Assembly (NCBI GenBank): GCA_036005805.1
Contig: DASYQE010000343.1
Span: 1 to 8,040, forward strand
Source of the DNA: DASRAU01 sp036005805
Lineage (GTDB): Bacteria > Acidobacteriota > Polarisedimenticolia > Gp22-AA2
Length of the DNA stretch: 8,040 nt
Reading direction: 5' to 3'
Shown: one piece after another, positions 6,688 through 8,040 of the stretch
Layout of the letters: every line of letters begins with the position of its first letter
Position numbering within the stretch: the stretch's first letter is position 1
Program-made: the position numbers and the translations under genes
Notes under the pieces: generated by a model
What the model saw: the letters and a program-made list of their open reading frames with translations, nothing else
Told to the model about the DNA's origin: nothing
Database searches by the model: none

Positions 6688-7416
6688 ATGCAGATCGACA
6701 TCCGCTACCAGCCGTCCTATTCGCTCGCCATCCTCCGCCTCGAGGCGAACGAGGCGATCCAGGCGGAGGCCGGAGCGATGGTCAGCATGACCGCCAACAT
6801 GACGATCGACACCCAGATGAAGGGCGGGCTGCTCGGCGCGGTCACCCGGTCGGTCCTCGGCGGCGAGACCCTGTTCGCCAACACCTTCCGGGCGCAGGGC
6901 GGGCCCGGCGAGATCGCCCTCGCGCCGGCGCTGCCCGGCGACGTCGCCGCCGTGCAGATGAAAAACGAAACCCTCCTGATCCAGTCCGGGTCGTTCCTCG
7001 CCGGGGATCCGGGGATCGAGCTCGACCTGAAGTGGGGCGGGGCGCGCGGCTTCTTCGGATCGGAGGGCCTGTTCCTCCTGCGCGCCAGCGGCACCGGGCC
7101 GGTGCTGCTCTCGTCGTACGGCGCCATCCACAAGGTGACGCTCGACGGGCGGGCGCCGTACCTGTGCGACACCGGCCACGTCGTGGCCTTCGGCTCGGGA
7201 CTCAACTACGACGTGCGGCGCGTCGGAGGCTGGAAGTCGACGCTGCTGTCCGGGGAAGGGCTCGTCTGCGAGTTCAAGGGCTCGGGCGATCTCTACATGC
7301 AGAGCCGCTCGACCCAGGCGTTCCTGTCCTGGCTCATCCCGCGCATTCCCGGCCGCACCGGCGGTGGCGGCGGCGTGGCCTCGGGCGTGCTCGGCAACAT
7401 CCTGCGCGGCGACTGA
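6688..7416 (+). CDS. AIM24 / TIGR00266-family protein
   Basis: This 242-residue protein belongs to the AIM24 family (DUF124, TIGR00266-like), a repeated beta-strand fold. Family hallmarks visible are EAGAMVSM (27-34), a Gly-rich stretch KGGLLG (45-50), LGGETLF (57-63), SGSFLAGD (100-107), SEGLFLL (125-131), GTGPVLLSSYGAIHKV (135-150), DTGHVVAF (161-168), a second GEGL (189-192) and GSGDLYMQSRS (198-208). The C-terminus ends in a Gly-rich stretch. Length is normal for the family. No signal peptide or membrane helix is apparent. The molecular role of bacterial members is unknown to me; yeast AIM24 is mitochondrial and linked to MICOS integrity, which does not transfer to bacteria. It is the first gene of a plus-strand pair, with the GST-like gene 15 bases downstream. 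Confidence 0.92.
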   Translation: MQIDIRYQPSYSLAILRLEANEAIQAEAGAMVSMTANMTIDTQMKGGLLGAVTRSVLGGETLFANTFRAQGGPGEIALAPALPGDVAAVQMKNETLLIQSGSFLAGDPGIELDLKWGGARGFFGSEGLFLLRASGTGPVLLSSYGAIHKVTLDGRAPYLCDTGHVVAFGSGLNYDVRRVGGWKSTLLSGEGLVCEFKGSGDLYMQSRSTQAFLSWLIPRIPGRTGGGGGVASGVLGNILRGD

Positions 7417-7422
7417 CGACAA

Positions 7423-7426
7423 GGAG
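7423..7426 (+). promoter_or_regulatory. Ribosome binding site of the GST-like gene
   Basis: GGAG within AAGGAGAG lies 5 bases before the ATG at 7432, in the 15-base gap after the AIM24 stop. The short gap with its own ribosome binding site indicates an operon. Confidence 0.65.
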
Positions 7427-7431
7427 AGACG

Positions 7432-8040
7432 ATGCTGACCCTCTACCGGATGAAGCACTCGACCAACTGCGAGCGCGTGGAGCTGGCGCTCGGCCACAAG
7501 AAGCTCGAAGCCCGGTCGATCTGGGTCGATCCGGAGGATCGCGCCGAGGTCCTGAAGGTCAGCGGCCAGCAGCTGGTGCCGGTCCTGACCGACGGCGACA
7601 AGCCGGTCATCGATTCGATGCAGATCGTGCGCTACCTCGAGGATCGCTTCCCGGACCGGCCGCGGCTCTATCCCAAAGACCCCGCGAAGGGCGCCGAGAC
7701 GCTGGTCTTCATCGACTGGTTCAACCGCGTCTGGAAGCGTCCGCCGAACGAGCTGGATGACGAGCTGTCGAAGCCCGAGAAGGATCGCGACCAGAAGCGC
7801 GTGGCGCGCCTGGGCGCGTCCATGGCGGGCTCCCTCGATCTGTTCGAGCAGATGCTGACCGGCCGCGACTACCTGCTCGGCGAGTTCGGCGCCGCCGACA
7901 TCGCCGCGTTCCCGTTCGTCAAGTACGCCTCGATCCCGCTCGCCTCCGAAGACGAGGAGCTGTTCCACTTCATCCTGCGCGACTACCAGAAGCCCGGGAC
8001 CAGCCACCCCAACGTGCTGGCCTGGATCGCCCGCATGGAC
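7432..8040 (+). CDS. Glutathione S-transferase-like protein, 3' end missing
   Basis: The frame is open from the ATG at 7432 to the window edge, giving 203 residues without a stop. The first 75 or so residues are a thioredoxin-fold GST_N domain: MLTLYRMKHSTNCERVELAL (candidate catalytic S10/T11/C13 region), cis-proline in LVPVL (about 49-53) and the glutathione-binding-like DSMQIVRYLEDRFP, where D replaces the usual E of the ES motif. An all-helical GST_C domain follows, with YLLGEFGAADIAAFPFV carrying the conserved N-capping Asp. The family suggests glutathione or similar thiol conjugation, thiol reduction or isomerisation, but substrate and thiol cofactor cannot be predicted. The protein should end within a few tens of residues beyond the window, as family members are usually 200-240 residues. 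It is probably co-transcribed with the AIM24 gene. Confidence 0.88.
   Translation, partial: MLTLYRMKHSTNCERVELALGHKKLEARSIWVDPEDRAEVLKVSGQQLVPVLTDGDKPVIDSMQIVRYLEDRFPDRPRLYPKDPAKGAETLVFIDWFNRVWKRPPNELDDELSKPEKDRDQKRVARLGASMAGSLDLFEQMLTGRDYLLGEFGAADIAAFPFVKYASIPLASEDEELFHFILRDYQKPGTSHPNVLAWIARMD

Noticed and set aside
6664..8007. A 447-codon minus-strand open frame antisense to the AIM24 and GST genes
   Set aside because: It spans two well-recognised genes and has the composition of an antisense shadow.

Overview
The window is GC-rich, gene-dense bacterial DNA with a strong G/C bias at third codon positions. It holds seven protein-coding genes and very little intergenic space. The gene set (PAS hybrid histidine kinase of the type common in Acidobacteriota and delta-proteobacterial lineages, exported M28 peptidase, CCAEP-tailed radical SAM protein, outer-membrane-type protein ending in histidines) suggests a Gram-negative, high-GC soil or sediment bacterium. 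Acidobacteriota or a neighbouring phylum is my best guess, but this is an inference without a database search. No tRNA, rRNA, IS element, CRISPR array or phage gene is visible.

Positions 1-4850 (plus strand) form an apparent operon of three genes. First is the 3' part of an outer-membrane-type protein of an uncharacterised family (start outside the window). A membrane-anchored PAS-PAS-HisKA-HATPase-REC hybrid kinase follows 9 bases later. Last is a secreted M28 zinc peptidase whose GTG start overlaps the kinase stop codon.

Positions 4808-6552 (minus strand) form a two-gene operon: a small NifU C-terminal-domain Fe-S protein, then, 8 bases downstream, a radical SAM protein with an N-terminal cobalamin-binding-like domain and a Cys-Cys-Ala-Glu-Pro motif near its C-terminus. 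This resembles the family known as CUAEP/CCAEP-tail radical SAM proteins, some members of which carry selenocysteine; here both codons are cysteine. The operon runs head-on into the peptidase gene, and the two coding regions overlap by 43 bases.

Positions 6553-6687 are a 135-base divergent intergenic region, the only real regulatory space in the window. From 6688 to the right edge (plus strand) lie an AIM24-family (TIGR00266-like) protein and, 15 bases later, a glutathione S-transferase-like protein cut by the window end.

The most noteworthy elements are the NifU/CCAEP-radical-SAM pair, and the outer-membrane protein / hybrid kinase / peptidase cluster, which could be an envelope-sensing and surface-processing unit. 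Neither is demonstrably a new system from sequence alone.
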